From positions 20,736,542-20,800,541 of the forward strand of contig OY821791.1 in the NCBI GenBank assembly GCA_963682175.1: a DNA stretch of 64,000 nucleotides. Reading direction: 5' to 3'. Position 1 is the first letter of the stretch, and every line of letters begins with the position of its first letter. Both the position numbers and the translations under genes were made by a program. The notes beneath the pieces were generated by a model. The model worked only from the letters and a program-made list of their open reading frames with translations, was not told the DNA's origin and did no database searches. This DNA comes from Triglochin maritima (lineage: Eukaryota > Streptophyta > Magnoliopsida > Alismatales > Juncaginaceae). Shown here one piece after another: positions 52,278-61,558 of this stretch.

Positions 52278-55200
52278 ATGCATATCCTAGTGTGGAATGT
52301 GTGCGGAGCAAAATGGACCCAGCCGTGCACTCATGATTAGGGGTCGAATAAAGGAGGTTAACCCGGATGTGGTGTGTCTTGTGGAGCATAATGTTAAGTA
52401 TAAGAAGATTGAACGCTTCGAATGAGCGATTTGGCCTCATGCATGGATGTCGAATATCATGGTTGTCGACTCCGGGTGAATCTTAGTGCTTTGGAATGAC
52501 CAAATAATGGATATGAGCGTCACTTTCGAAACATCACAACTACTCTACTTCAAGGTGAGACTCAAGAGGGATGAAACCGAGTGTGATATCACAACTATCT
52601 ATGGAGGAAATGGGCATGTGGATACGAGAGCATTGTGGAATGATCTCCGTGAAGTTGCACCACATGTTTCAATGCCATGGATGGTGGGGCGGGGGACTTT
52701 AATTGCATTCGAAGGGCAAGTGAGAAACGAGGAGGAGCTGCTGGAAATGAGGTTGCTATGCTGGAATTTAATGACTACATTGATGCACTTCAGCTCCTAG
52801 AGATGCAATCCACCGTTGGTGAGTTCACTTGATCAAATTCATCCGATGGAAGTGCATGTATTGAGACCAGGATTGACCAGATCCTAATAAATAATGCGTC
52901 GCTTGAGTTGTTCCCGGAATCCGACTATCTTGTTGGTCAAAAGGACTTGATTGATCAAGCAATGCTCATCATGAAGAAGATGTTCAGATTTGTGAGTCAT
53001 TGGGCTAAACATGAGGAGTTTCGTGGGATAGTAGAAACATGTTGGACTATGTATGTGAGGGGCACTCCCATGTTTTGTGTGGTGGCAAAGCTAAACGAAG
53101 TCAAGAAGATGCTTATACGGTGGAGTGGGTCAACCTTGGAAACGTTACCCACAAGGTCGGAGATGCTCGAGCAGCACTTGGGGAAGTGAGGAGTAGATTG
53201 GTGGACCTTTCTTGGACTTTTGCTTGGGAGGAGTCTATTATTCGACAAAAATCAAGGGTCAAGTGGTTGAAAGAGGGGGATCGAAATACTATGATTTCAT
53301 GCACAACTAAGAGTGAGAAGAGCCACCAACCAAGTGAGACGAGTGTGTGAGGGTGCCAGCTTCGTGGAAGAGGAGGGACAGATCCGGGATGCTTTTCATC
53401 AATTTAATGCTAAATTGTTGGCCAATGATTTGCAGGTGAAACCCCTTCACCCCTCCCTCATCCTACCACAACTCCTACCGGTGGAGGGGACAAAGCTAAC
53501 ACGAAAACTTGACATGAAGGAGCTGGAAAATGTGGTGTTGAACGCAAATGTTGATAAAGCGCCAGGACCCGATGGCTTCAATGCAAAGTTCTTCAAGGCT
53601 GCATGGGACCTCATCAAGAGAGATGTGTTCAAGGCCATGACTTCTTGTCTAGATAGTGGGAAGGTGATGTCCCAATGGAACTCCACGTCCATCACGATCA
53701 TCCCAAAGAAGAAAGCACCTACTTTGCTGGAGGATTATCAACCCATAGTGCTTTGCAACATGACCTATCGTTTCACATCCAAAGTGCTTCCCAACCCCTT
53801 GAAGGGGCTGCTGCCACAACTCATTAGGGAGAACCAAAGTGCATTTGTCAAAGGAAGGGGAATTGGTGACAACATTCTTCTTGCACATGAACTCTGCCAC
53901 AACCTTCATCTTGACAAAGTGAAGGGATGAATGTGCATAAAACTTGATATCCAAAACACCATACGACTCCATCTCGTGAGCTTTTGTAGACGAAGTATTG
54001 AAGAGATTTGGATTCCCGAATAGTTGGAGGAGGCTCATCATGAATTGTGTCAAAGCATCCTTCGTGGTGATGGTTAATAGTGCCAACTGCTCCTCCTTTG
54101 TGGGAAGGAATGGCTTGAGACATGGTGATCCGTTGGTTCCCTACTTGTTTGTTATGTGTATGGATGTCTTGAGTGAAATGGTGAAGAAGGTGGCTATGGA
54201 TGGAGATATTCAACCGCTTACTTGTGGAGATTTTCCCCTTTCGCACTTGCTATTTGCTTATGATGTCCTATTGTTCGTGAAGGCCACTAAGGAAAATGCA
54301 CGAGCCATTAAAGGTGTACTTGAGGAATTTATAGCTTGCTCGGGGCTGAGCTTTAGTACGTGAAAGAGCTAAATTTTTAAAGGGGGTGAAGCGCCGCATG
54401 GAGCATGGATTACAGCACATCTCGGTATGGAGAGAATGTAGTTCCTGGTGACCTACCTCGGTCTGCCATTGTTCTCCAGGAGGATGGGGAGGACTCATTG
54501 CACGACACTAGTGAACAAGGGGAAGGCGAGACGAAGCACATGGCAGCAAATTTTTTTATCCATCGCGGGACGAGAGGAACTTGTGAGGAGTGTCCTTGTC
54601 TCCCTTAGCATATATTGGACGTCCACTTTCCTAATTCCCCGGAAAGTCTTGCAAGAGATCGAGAGCCTTATGTGTCATTTCATATGGGGAGGCCCGAAGA
54701 AGTGGGCTGCGGTAGCTTGGAGAGATGTATGTACGCCTAAGAATGAAGGCGGTCTTGGCCTTAAACGCCTAATGGATTGGAACGATGTGGGCCTACTTCA
54801 CTTGTTTTGGCTTGTGGTGGCGGAAGGAAACTCTCTTTGGGTGAAGTGTGTGCGCCAGAAATATTTAAAGAACCACTCCATTTGGCTCACACGACCACCA
54901 TCAACCTCCTTAAGAGCATGGTGAGGACACCGGGAAGGAAGCTAACTTGGGCTGGTATGGTTTGGCATAAAATGCTATTCCTAACCATGCACTCACGGCT
55001 TGGAGAGCATTGAGGGTACCGTTTATAGTTTGCGAGGGGGAAGAGGAAGGAGGAAGACATGGAGAATATATTTTGGGGGTGCACATACACAAAGGAGGTA
55101 TGGGTAGCACTCCTAAATCTTTTGAAGCTTAGCCCTAGAGTTGCACGATCTTTAGAAGGAGAGGCTACACGTATTTCACACGTACCAGAAAGTCGGCTTG

Positions 55201-55407
55201 AGCATGTGGTGAGGCGGTGGGCCTTCAATGCTATGATAGACGAGTGTTGGCTCGAGCGAAATTAGAGGGTCTTCGAGGGAGAAAAACAATAGCCGACTAA
55301 TATAGTGGCTGCTATCAAAGACATTTTTCGGGGCCTATGGGACAAAGTAAAGAAACTTGCTAAAAGTGAAGAGGAGGAGAAACAATTTTAGATGACGTGG
55401 AGTTAGG
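52278..55407 (+). pseudogene. LINE H ORF2 (endonuclease-RT-zf-RVT), broken
   Basis: The start MHILVWNVCGAKW aligns with the endonuclease N-terminus. Endonuclease pieces follow (52486-52800: TTIYGGNGHVDTRALWNDLR). RT N-terminal motifs are at 53313-53930 (KAPGPDGFNAKFFKAAWDLI, SITIIPKKKAP, SAFVKGRGIGDNILLAHELC). Motif B is NGLRHGDPLVPYLFVMCMDV and motif C is LLFAYDVLLF (first Asp of xADD changed to Tyr) at 53998-54363. zf-RVT at 54448-54924 contains FIWGGPKKWAAVAWRDVCTP and LGLKRLMDWNDVGLL. A deletion and stops follow up to the end TWS-stop. Confidence 0.84.
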
Positions 55408-55608
55408 CTCTGATAAGTTCTTTTGTAATGTAGCATCCAACTACAAAGCATTTTTTGATATATTAAGTAGCATGTAGGGTAGAGGCCAGGTATGCATGTA
55501 GCATACACCCACGTACATACCGATTTTTGTAGGTTGTAAATACTTTTTAGTTAATATAATTAGAGGCCAAGCCTCCCTTTTGCTTTCCCAACAAAAATGA
55601 TAGAGATG

Positions 55609-56104
55609 AGCAGACAGAGAAGGAGAAGAGGTGAGGGTGGTAAAGGAGAGAAGAGAGAGGGGTAGAGATGTAGTGCGAGAGAGACAGAGAGAAGGGAGAG
55701 ACGGAGAGAGACAGAAGGGAGAGGTTAGAGAAAGAGAGGGAGAAAAGGAGAAGCGAGAGAAAGGAGAGAAGAAGAAAGAGAAGGAGAGAGGGCAAAGAGA
55801 TAAAGAGAGAGGGATACGGAGAAGAGGGATAAAGGAGGGAGGGGACAAGAGAGAGATAGACAGGGAAAGAGAGAGAAAATGAGAAGGGAGAGAGGAGGAG
55901 AAGGATAATGACAACGAGAGAGCATGGAAGAAGGGAAGAGAGAGAAGAAGAAGAGGAGAGAAGGAGAGGAGAGGGAGGTAAAGAAAACAATGAGAAGAGA
56001 GAAGGGAGAGAGAGAAGGATAGAGACGGAGAAGAAAGAAGAGGGAGGAGAGGGAGAGGGAGAATGAGTGAAAGAAGGTAATTACTCGAAGGAGAGAGAAG
56101 TAGA
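55609..56104 (+). repeat. polypurine (GA-rich) satellite tract 8
   Basis: About 0.5 kb between LINE H and LINE I. Landmarks: 'gtagtgcgagagagacag' (55669), 'gagaagcgagagaaagg' (55748), 'aggataatgacaacgag' (55901), 'aacaatgagaagagagaagg' (55986). The LINE I boundary is uncertain because the LINE leader is also GA-rich. Confidence 0.85.
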
Positions 56105-56223
56105 GGGAGACGAGAGAGTGAAAATAAGAGGAGAGAGAAGGAGTGGCGACAAGCATGGAAAACCTAGGTTTCTCTAGTGTTTTCGACCTCTTTCACCACC
56201 AAAACTCTTGTTTTTTGCATCAA

Positions 56224-58243
56224 ATGGACCCCAAGACTACTTGTTTGCAACTAGAAAATGGAGATTGTGCCGCAGAAGAGGATCTCCATCCACCACCATT
56301 TTAAGGCTCAACCCCCAACTTGGGCTTTGAAGTTCACACACCACCTCTAGGGAGTGTCATTACTCACCCAAGGAAGTGGATCGAATTGTTCAAGGCTAGC
56401 CCATGGGCATCCACGACCCTTGAGTTCATCCCGCTGGCCATGAATGGAGGGGAGAAGATGGCTTTGTGTTCTAAGCAAGAAGTGGTCGATGCTTTGAAAA
56501 TGTGTGATAAGGTACTAGTGAACCACTTTATTTCATTTAAACCACACTTGTCGACCCTAGAGAAGTACCTCCACAAGATGTGGGGTTTGGTTGGAGGCAT
56601 GGATGTCATCAAGAGGAGCCAAGGGTTCCTTCTTTTCCGGTTCACCCATGGAGAAGATAGAAAGTGTGTGCTAGAAGGGGGACCCTGGTTGATCCGTGGC
56701 TCTCCACTTGTGGTTCAAGAATGGGCACCAGATGTGGTATTAAAGCGGGCTAGCATCACCATGGTTCCCATAAGGATTCGACTACTGGAGCTCGACCTCC
56801 GATTTTGGTCACAAAGAACAATGAGCAACATTGTAAGTGTACTTGGGAGGCCACTATACATGCATGAGCAAACCGCTTCAGGGAGAAGACTGGCCTACAC
56901 ATGGGTGTGTGTGGACATGGCCCATGATTTCACCTACTCGACTTGGGTAGAGGTCCAAGTGAAAGAAGCCGACACACATAAAGTAAATGTGGAGAATGAA
57001 TGGAGGCCCGGGTATTGCAAGGAATGTTTAGAATTTGGTCACGGTATGGAGAAATGCCCAAGGATACAAGTGGTCATAAATAAGCATGATGAGGCACCAA
57101 AGGAGAAAGGGGAGATATGGATAGTTATAAATCGAAGAAAGGCTGGAAATAGGCACGCAAAGGAGGGGCGCATCGATGAATCGAGCAAGGGCATGGATGG
57201 GCCAAGACATGAGGAAGGTAAGACACCTTGCAACCTTGGCTCCTCAAAGATGGAAGAGGCTGGTCGTAGAGGAGAGGAGGAAGGAGAGGGTGGAAGGCAT
57301 GATGACATGGAAGGAAGAGGGGATGACGTGGACGAAGGTGCAAATGAGGAGGTGACACGTGGGGGGACATGTGGGAGGGAAAAGATGGAGGGAAATAGGA
57401 AGGAGGGGGCACAAATTTGCTTCACCCTAACCTTGGAAGGAACCAATGAGGAAGTGCCATGTGGCACAAGAGAAATTAACCTTGGAGACAAAATGGGAGC
57501 CTCCCTGAAGTCCATAACGGATTCTACCATGAGTGCAAAAGGGAGTGAGCCTATTGGTGGACAAGAAGAGCAAAGAGAAATGGAAAAGGAAAGTGTTTTT
57601 CCCATTTTGGGACGAGCCAATGGGAAGGGACTTGAGTGCTCGAGATTTAAATTGCAAATGAGGAGGGGACAAGTGTTCATGGCAAGGACAAAATGGAGGA
57701 CCACTTGACTCTACTTGGGAGACACATAATAGAACTCCCTCTTTTGAAGTGGGAGAAATATGTGACATGGGAGAGCTGAATGTGCATGGGAAGGCAGCAG
57801 GTGCTGCACGTACATGGGAGGTGCTCTTGGTGGGTGAGGTAACATATGGAAATAATACAAGGGGCAAAATGGAAGAAGTGGACCAAAAGCAAGTGCGAAT
57901 TATCGAAGGGCATGAAGAAAGTATTTCGAAGGAAGGAGGAGACGGCCTAAGTGGACTAGCATCTTTGGTGCATGAGGAGGAGTGGTGGGCATCACCTTCG
58001 AGAGTGGCAAGGGGAAAAGAACACATGAAGAAGGTGATGCAACCAAGTGGGGGAAGATTTGAAATACTAGGCAATAGGAAGGACCCCGATGGGGAGGGTG
58101 AAGAAGAGAGGGAGGCTGAAGGGCGCGTGGAAGCATCCATGAAAAAACCATGTTCTCCACCCCCCACGCTTCGGAGATCCGGCAGGAAAGGTAGGAACAA
58201 AAGCACTCGCGCGGAGGTCAAGGGGGTTTTCCCGCAGCTTTGA
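56224..58243 (+). pseudogene. LINE I ORF1 (DUF4283-like, CCHC), nearly intact
   Basis: The ATG at 56224 is in frame with a 462-codon stretch running to 57708. Only a TAA at 56302-56304 (codon 27; LINE G has GAA there) interrupts. Residue numbers below count from 56320. The DUF4283-like domain (KWIELFKASPWAS, EVVDALKMCDKVLVNHF, GFLLFRFTHGEDRKCVLEGG) spans roughly 10-130. RLAYTWVCVDMAHDF follows, then the knuckle C233-X2-C236-X4-H241-X4-C246 in YCKECLEFGHGMEKCP. The Gly/Asp/Glu-rich tail is typical of RNA-binding ORF1 proteins. A frameshift after 57700 moves the end into the frame 57749-58243. Confidence 0.85.
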
Positions 58244-58247
58244 ACCC

Positions 58248-58622
58248 ATGAATGTGCTAATGTGGATTGTGCGTAGATCTAATTGACCTGGCCGTGCACT
58301 TATGATAAGGGGTCAAATAAAGGAAATAATCCCGTTTGTGGTGTCTTGTGAAGCACAAGGTCAATCATAAAAAAATGGAACGTTTCAAGCGAGGGATTTG
58401 CCCTCATGCATGGATGGCGAATAACATGGTTGTGGACTTCGGGCGAATCTTGGTGCTATGGAATGACCAAATTATGGATATGGAAATCAGTTTGAAACAA
58501 CACAATTGCTACATTTCAAGGGATGCATTAAGAAGGATGGAAACGCCTTTGATATCACGACTATCTATGGTGAAAATGGGCAGTGGATAGGAGAGCAATG
58601 TGGAATGATCTACTTGAAGTGG
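58248..58622 (+). pseudogene. LINE I ORF2, N-terminal endonuclease fragment
   Basis: The ATG lies four bases after the ORF1 stop (TGA ACCC ATG). It begins MNVLMWIVRRSN then a stop. Frames around 58336-58590 carry MWCLVKHKVNHKKMERFKRG, matching the start of ORF2 in LINE A and B. The APE endonuclease is cut by the LTR. Confidence 0.75.
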
Positions 58623-59194
58623 TGATGCATTGCATACATTGCATCATATGTCTCTCATTTAGATTAATTTTATATCAATAAATGCTACTAAGGTATGTGT
58701 TTAGTCTTATTTACAGAATACAGGGACCTGAATGCAAATTACCCATATCCCGAGCATAAATGCGTTCAAGAGACTCATTTCTATCATAAAGACCGATTTG
58801 CCCTCATGCATGGATGGCGAATAGCATGGTTGTGGACTTCGGGCGAATCTTGGTGCTATGGAATGGCCAAATTATGGATATGGAAATCAGTTCGAAACAA
58901 CACAATTGCTACATTTCAAGGGATGCATTAAGAAGGATCGAAACGCCTTTGATATCACGACTATCTATGCTGAAAATGGGCAGTGGATAGGAGAGCAATG
59001 TGGAATGATCTACTTGAAGTGGTGATGCATTGCATACATTGCATCATATGTCTCTCATTTAGATTAATTTTATATCAATAAATGCTACTAAGGTATGTGT
59101 TTAGTCTTATTTACAGAATACAGGGACCTGAATGCAAATTACGCATATCCCGAGCATAAATGCGTTCAAGAGACTCATTTCTATCATAAAGACC
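58395..59194 (+). repeat. 400-bp tandem duplication across the LINE-LTR junction
   Basis: Unit 1 (58395-58794) and unit 2 (58795-59194) each hold 228 bp of LINE I endonuclease sequence and the first 172 bp of the Athila-like LTR. I see six single-base differences (for example aataacatgg/aatagcatgg and aatgaccaaa/aatggccaaa) and no length change. The duplication therefore followed LTR insertion. Confidence 0.93.
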
Positions 59195-60217
59195 AAGTTC
59201 AAGATTATCGGGATTCAAATGGAAGTCCATCCAAGCATAAAAGCATTCAAGGACCTAATTACGAAAAGGCCAAGGACTTGAGCACAAAAGTTGCCAGGGA
59301 CGTAATTGCAAAAAGCCGAGGACCTGCAAATTAAAGCACCAAAATATTTTGGAGAATTTTTAAAGAAAAATCAATTTGGATCTCCAAATATATGAAGAAA
59401 TAAATTCGGAGCTCAAAAGAAAGGAAAGAAATCAATCCGGACGCGCAAAGGACAGTTAAATCATACCATACACACACAGGAAAAATCCAGATTAAATCAG
59501 AGTTAAATTTGCGACGATTCCGCCGCACACTACATGCAAATTGCGGCGCTTCCGCCGCACCCCTTTGGATCCGCGGGTTGCGCTTTTGTCCAGTTGCCTG
59601 TTGACACGTGTACGTTCCTATTTTTTATTAGGGTTCCTTGTATCGGCTATAAATAGCCCCGGAAACGATGTTGTTGGGAGCTTTTTGTTTATTCCATATT
59701 TGAGTAATAAAATTCTGTTGGTTTATTTTGTGTTTTTAGTTTTCTTTTGTAGTTTCTCTAGGACCCCTTCTCCTTCCCTCCATCCATGAGTTTCTAACTC
59801 TCTCCAAAGGGTGGGGGTGACAGATTTACGGTGATGAGAAGAAGAATGATGTTATTATTTTAATTTCGTATTAGTATATTTTGATTACTTGAGTTTATGT
59901 TGAATCATTTATCATGTAATGCTTTATAACTAATATGATTTATTATAAGTTTCAGATTTCTCTAAACAAAACCCGATATCTAAACCTCCACCCGCTGGAC
60001 TCTCATCCATCTTTGCTTTATTTTTAATTTGTTTTTGTTGTTCTTGCTTTAGATAATTAAAAAACCAAAAATCTCAATTCAAACTTTTTTCTCTCTCTTT
60101 CTTTCCTTAACTCGAAAATCACAAAAATAACAATATCTCTCCCTCCTTGTGTTCGACCCGTACTTGCAACGTCTTCATTGACGTCGTGCACTTGCGGAAT
60201 AAATTAAATTCCCATCA
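59023..60217 (+). repeat. 5' LTR of copy 3 (1,195 bp)
   Basis: The perfect 5-bp inverted ends are TGATG and CATCA. The TATA box TATAAATA lies at 59648-59655. The 3' end (ttgtgttcgacccgtacttg, about 60146) is shared with all Athila-like LTRs here. The paired inverted repeats at 59511-59558 lie in U3, 90-137 bp upstream of the TATA box. Confidence 0.88.
59511..59558 (+). promoter_or_regulatory. paired GC-rich inverted repeats in LTR U3 (copy 3)
   Basis: GCGACGATTCCGCCGC (59511-59526; one arm mismatch) and GCGGCGCTTCCGCCGC (59543-59558; perfect 6-bp arms, 4-nt loop) start 32 bp apart. They stand out in an A/T-rich surround. A matching pair in reverse-complement form, also 32 bp apart, lies in the leader (60376-60423). 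Confidence 0.7.
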
Positions 60218-60223
60218 AGTTTT

Positions 60224-60241
60224 TGGCGCCGTTGCCGGGGA
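60224..60241 (+). other. primer binding site, tRNA-Asp, perfect 18 nt (copy 3)
   Basis: TGGCGCCGTTGCCGGGGA lies six bases after the LTR end. It is the standard Athila primer site. Confidence 0.93.
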
Positions 60242-61558
60242 GGTGACGAGAATTTCAAGTTTTTGTGATTTCTTTTTTGTTTGGATTTTGGTTTTCCCGA
60301 TCTAACGTTTTCTCTGTGCTTTTCCGGAAGTAGTAGAGACGACACAAAAATCCGGAGGCGATCCGAGCTGAACAAGAGGCGAAAACGCTGCACAAGCAGT
60401 AGAGTTTGCGGCGGAAACGCCGCACGGGTTGGATATTTGGGCGTGAAATTTCTCTGGGACGCGACTCATCTCCGGGTGGACACGTAGAGCTACTGGAAGT
60501 TTCGAGAGCGGGCGGCGAACCAGTCTGAGCATTGCGGAGGTAACTTTTCTTGCCTTTCTCGTAAAATCTTAATTTTCGAAGAGTTCCCTTTCATAAAACT
60601 GCACGTGTTAGGGTCAAAAATTCCATAATTGGCAGTAATTCAGCTTTGACCTAAAATTTGGCAAAATTAGAAAGACTTAGTTCATGCATCATATAGTGTT
60701 TTGTTTGCGTTATTCTTGCTCAATTCTTGCAAATTATTTTTATTGTTGAAGAGTGCTGGAGGCAAGGTACGTATCGCGTTTTAACGATTGCATTTAAGCA
60801 TATAATTTAGTTTGCATACAACCTTGCAATTGTCCCCCAATTAAAGACCAATGTTTGACTATCTTTGCTAGATTTAAGTTAAACTATCTTAAGGGCAACT
60901 CCGTAGGAAAAGATACGGTGGGGATTTCATCACCCTTCCGTTGTCCACAAATCACAATCCTAAAGTGTCACCCAAGCCTTAAAATTAAAATCAATTAGAC
61001 ATTGGCCCCTAAGGACTCAGACTCAATTAAGGAGAAGATTTGTTTGACTTGCTATGACTTGAAGCTGATCGAATTTAATTTGGTGTCTAGAAAGTGTTTT
61101 TGTGTTGACGTAAGTCTTCCAAGCGAAGTGGTTGTCTAATTGGCACCGACTCTGTTGGAAGCGCCCCAACTAGCTATACACTGCCTGGCCAATTTGGTTT
61201 GATTAGTGAGGGAGGTGAATCAAGCGAATCAATTCAACTCAACCAGTTAGGAGTCGTCTAGATTGAAGCGACACTAGGTCTAGGATTGTTTGAACCGTGC
61301 TTGTTTAGGAAACTTCTGACCAACCCTCTTATCTATCTTTTAGACTTAAGTTTCCCTTCTCATTTGAGTCTTCTTTCTCTTCTCATCTCAATTCTCTAGA
61401 TTAGGATTCCTTTCTCATCTTTCCCCCTTCTAGTGTTTGTTTCCATTTTTGAAGAAAAAAAAAATTAAAAAAGAAAGAAAAGAAAAGAATTAATTGATTC
61501 TTGAAATTGAATTTGGAATTTAAATTTCCAATTTGAATTCAACAATTGATTCAAACCG
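60242..61558 (+). other. untranslated leader of copy 3
   Basis: About 1.3 kb with no convincing coding frame. It shares with the other leaders the landmark CATTGGCCCCTAAGGAC (60999-61015) and preceding blocks. The paired boxes at 60376-60423 are its most distinctive element. Purine-rich A-runs occur at 61456-61490. The gag start codon is not certain. Confidence 0.7.
60376..60423 (+). promoter_or_regulatory. paired inverted repeats in leader, complementary to U3 boxes
   Basis: GAGGCGAAAACGCTGC (60376-60391) and GCGGCGGAAACGCCGC (60408-60423; perfect 6-bp arms, GAAA loop) start 32 bp apart and 152 bp after the PBS start. The second differs at one base from the reverse complement of the U3 box at 59543. 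In element RNA, which carries the leader near its 5' end and U3 near its 3' end, the two could pair. Confidence 0.65.

Larger units (their letters stand above)
50153..55598 (+). mobile_element. LINE H: full-length L1-type retrotransposon in the GA satellite (dead)
   Basis: GATAGAGATG before (50143-50152) and after (55599-55608) is a likely 10-bp duplication. The tract resumes at the same phase just past the 'gaatatgag' landmark, as at 28005-28060 in tract 5. Order: leader with gagtggcgacaagcatggg, ORF1, ORF2, 3' UTR with a perfect GAGGC-CAA-GCCTC hairpin (55563-55575), then ACAAAAAT. Multiple stops in both ORFs. It belongs with G and I by leader and protein sequence. Confidence 0.86.
56105..58622 (+). 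mobile_element. LINE I: 5' part of an LINE, cut by Athila-like copy 3
   Basis: Leader (ggagtggcgacaagcatgg at about 56140), the best preserved ORF1 of the window and the first 125 codons of ORF2, interrupted by the LTR starting at 58623. The right half should lie beyond the LTR element, outside the window. The last 228 bp of LINE I (58395-58622) reappear at 58795-59022 in a tandem duplication. Confidence 0.84.
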
